A DNA stretch of 64,000 nt, taken from Leptospira levettii. Lineage in GTDB: Bacteria; Spirochaetota; Leptospiria; Leptospirales; Leptospiraceae. The stretch lies in assembly GCF_002812085.1 (NCBI RefSeq), contig NZ_NPDM01000002.1, positions 372,001-436,000 of the forward strand, written 5' to 3'. A model generated the notes under the pieces. The model was given only the letters and a program-made list of their open reading frames with translations, was not told the DNA's origin and made no database searches. The position numbers and the translations under genes are program-made. Numbering within the stretch: the stretch's first letter is position 1; every line of letters begins with the position of its first letter. This document shows positions 62,337 to 64,000 of the stretch, piece by piece.

Positions 62337-64000
62337 ATTTTGAAAAAATCAATAGTTTGTCTTAAGTTAGAAGCTTTATTAGACAATGCCGAACACAACT
62401 TATCAATATCATTCACAAATTGATTTAAGTATTCTGTCCCTTCTGTAATGGTTGCAATACTCTTTGCAAGTTCTTCCGAAGTACTAGCCTGTTCATTTGT
62501 ATTTTGTTCAATCTCCATTGCAGACATTGTCAATTTCTCAATATTTTCTTTTACATTTTTCACAAGATCTAATTGTTGTTTTGTCATCTCACTTGATTGT
62601 TTGATAAGTTCAATAGTTGTGTGAACAGACTTTCCAATTTGAGTGAAGGTTTTTTCTGTATTGGACACAGCAAGCCTTCCTGATTTTGTCGAAGCGGATG
62701 CTTTTGAAACCGCTTCCAAAATTCGTTTTGTGTTCGAAAGAGTTTGTTCCCCTAATTTAGAAATCTCACTTGCAACGACTGCAAATCCTCTACCCGCATC
62801 CCCTGCCCTGGCAGCTTCAATCGAAGCATTGAGTGATAATAAACCAATTTTGTCTGAAATTTCCCCAATTACCTGGATTACATTGGATGTGTTTTCAACA
62901 CTCGATTCGATATCAGACATCGCAACCAAAGTAGAGTGAAGAGCAGATTGACCTAATTTCGTTTCCTCTTCCATTTGTTTGGTTTCGGTTTGTGTTAAAT
63001 TCATCATATCATGGATTGATACAATAGAAGACTCCATATCGGTGACTAAATTTTTTGCTTCTTTTGTAATATCATGTTGTTTTTTGGCGCCAAAAGCAGT
63101 AGAACGAATGCTTGCTGACATTTCCTCCACACCTGCAGACATCTCTTCCGAAGATGATGCTTCTTCCATCATTGCTTGAGTTAACCCTTGTGTTTGTGTT
63201 GCAATAACCTTCGCATCCGAATTCACCTTATCTGATTCTTCAATCACAATAGATGTAATTTTTCGAATACTTGTGATGAAAGAATTGAGCGAAATAGATC
63301 CATGTCCTAGTTCATCCGTCGAAATGATTGGAACCGATTCACTTAAATCCCCACTTGCTAAAGATTTATAACGATTTGCCATTTGGATGGTGTTAAACTT
63401 CATTGCTTTTACAAAAAGAGAAGTAAGTACAAAGATATTGATGGTGATAAAAGCTGCCATCAATACCAGAGTAACTTCTGCATTTAGGATTTGTACAAAT
63501 TTTGTAACTTCTGCCAAAAGAAGGTACCCTAATGCAGTGAGTGTCATACTAAACACAGCAGACATTGTAAAAAATATTCGAGCATAAATTCCAACTTTTG
63601 GAATCGATTCAGCATTTAATGGTAAATCTTTTAACTCTGGTGTAATCAAAACTTCAGAGATCACAAGTTCGCTTAAAAAAAAATGCGAAACACCTAATAC
63701 TGGATAAATGAGAATTGGCAAAATAATATAAGGCAGGTATTCCGCAAGTGTTGGAGTAAAAAATTGGAATGTCACGAACGCAGCAAATGGAATTCCGAAA
63801 CTCCATTGAATCAAAAAATAACTCAAATTATGTTTCGGAAATTTTAAAAGTGTTAATTTGATCTTTTGTTTTTCTTCCAGTGATAACGAGTGAAATAAAT
63901 CGGGAATGGTTTTCTTTAGTAATTTTTTAAGTCTTAAGAAACGAATGGTAGGGATAACATAAGAAGTAAAGAGTGCAATGGTTGCACCTAACACAACAAG
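62333..64000 (-). CDS. Methyl-accepting chemotaxis protein, 5' end outside the window
   Basis: At least 555 residues; the frame is open to the window edge, so the start is missing (the in-window GTG at 63994 is probably internal). The N-terminal part has five or six hydrophobic segments, in pairs ([94 protein letters not shown]), which suggests a membrane-embedded rather than periplasmic sensor. A HAMP-like piece and the signalling domain follow, with the tip [39 protein letters not shown]. No CheR pentapeptide. The ligand may be lipid-soluble or the protein may sense membrane state. Confidence 0.88.
   Translation of the reverse strand, partial: LVVLGATIALFTSYVIPTIRFLRLKKLLKKTIPDLFHSLSLEEKQKIKLTLLKFPKHNLSYFLIQWSFGIPFAAFVTFQFFTPTLAEYLPYIILPILIYPVLGVSHFFLSELVISEVLITPELKDLPLNAESIPKVGIYARIFFTMSAVFSMTLTALGYLLLAEVTKFVQILNAEVTLVLMAAFITINIFVLTSLFVKAMKFNTIQMANRYKSLASGDLSESVPIISTDELGHGSISLNSFITSIRKITSIVIEESDKVNSDAKVIATQTQGLTQAMMEEASSSEEMSAGVEEMSASIRSTAFGAKKQHDITKEAKNLVTDMESSIVSIHDMMNLTQTETKQMEEETKLGQSALHSTLVAMSDIESSVENTSNVIQVIGEISDKIGLLSLNASIEAARAGDAGRGFAVVASEISKLGEQTLSNTKRILEAVSKASASTKSGRLAVSNTEKTFTQIGKSVHTTIELIKQSSEMTKQQLDLVKNVKENIEKLTMSAMEIEQNTNEQASTSEELAKSIATITEGTEYLNQFVNDIDKLCSALSNKASNLRQTIDFFKI

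Overview
The window looks like chromosomal DNA of a spirochaete of the genus Leptospira, probably from the saprophytic side of the genus (L. biflexa-like). The grounds are a moderately AT-rich composition, lipoproteins with a relaxed lipobox, frequent TTG/GTG starts, a spirochaete-type flagellar operon, an IF2 with a long Gly-rich repeat region, and many signalling proteins. No database search was possible, so the species is an inference.

Layout. 1-2.9 kb: the start of a minus-strand tyrosyl-tRNA synthetase, divergent glpD, and a lipoprotein. 3-8.3 kb (minus): the macromolecular-synthesis operon rpsU-yqeY-dnaG-rpoD preceded by a degenerate GGDEF-like protein. 8.3-11 kb: fbp, a tiny lipoprotein with a strong terminator, and a possible degenerate HD protein. 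11.2-14.5 kb: pdhA-pdhB-pdhC. 14.5-17.2 kb: a 69-aa protein of possible LSm fold, fliG, tRNA-Asp, a CDP-alcohol phosphatidyltransferase and a histone-H1-like Lys/Ala protein. 17.4-20.8 kb: a membrane PP2C/SpoIIE phosphatase divergent from a class II aldolase plus a degenerate sister, with a palindromic operator cluster between them. 20.9-25.3 kb: an HD-GYP response regulator and an MHYT hybrid histidine kinase. 25.7-28.9 kb: an SDR, a structured intergenic element, an IS1595/ISXO2-like insertion sequence landed on the stop codon of a FlgF/FlgG-type gene, and that gene.

29-34.5 kb: a tight plus-strand operon of an RRM protein, an ATP-grasp enzyme, two SAM methyltransferases and a BrkB-family membrane protein with an inserted beta-propeller-like domain. 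34.5-38.7 kb (minus): flgG-flgA-flgH-flgI-flgJ. 38.8-49.2 kb (minus): dut, an M16 protease, and the transcription/translation cluster rimP-nusA-infB-rbfA-truB-rpsO-pnp. 49.3-52.5 kb: a lipoprotein, NAD(P)HX repair and a membrane-anchored protein. 52.5-55.9 kb (minus): a DUF1398 protein, a MarR regulator with a consensus promoter, a small protein, a PPK2 pair (one degenerate) and a HIT protein. 56-64 kb: a membrane protein, tRNA-Arg, two chemotaxis receptors, an outer-membrane barrel and an Omp85-like protein.

Most of the window is conserved core: information processing, flagellar rod and rings, and pyruvate entry into acetyl-CoA. The most unusual items are the BrkB/propeller fusion and its operon, the IS that borrows its stop codon from the target and seems frameshifted at its 5' end, two active/degenerate paralogue pairs (class II aldolase, PPK2), a 20-bp perfect palindrome with extra half-sites, a MarR promoter carrying its own operator, and a GGA-hairpin region downstream of tRNA-Arg.
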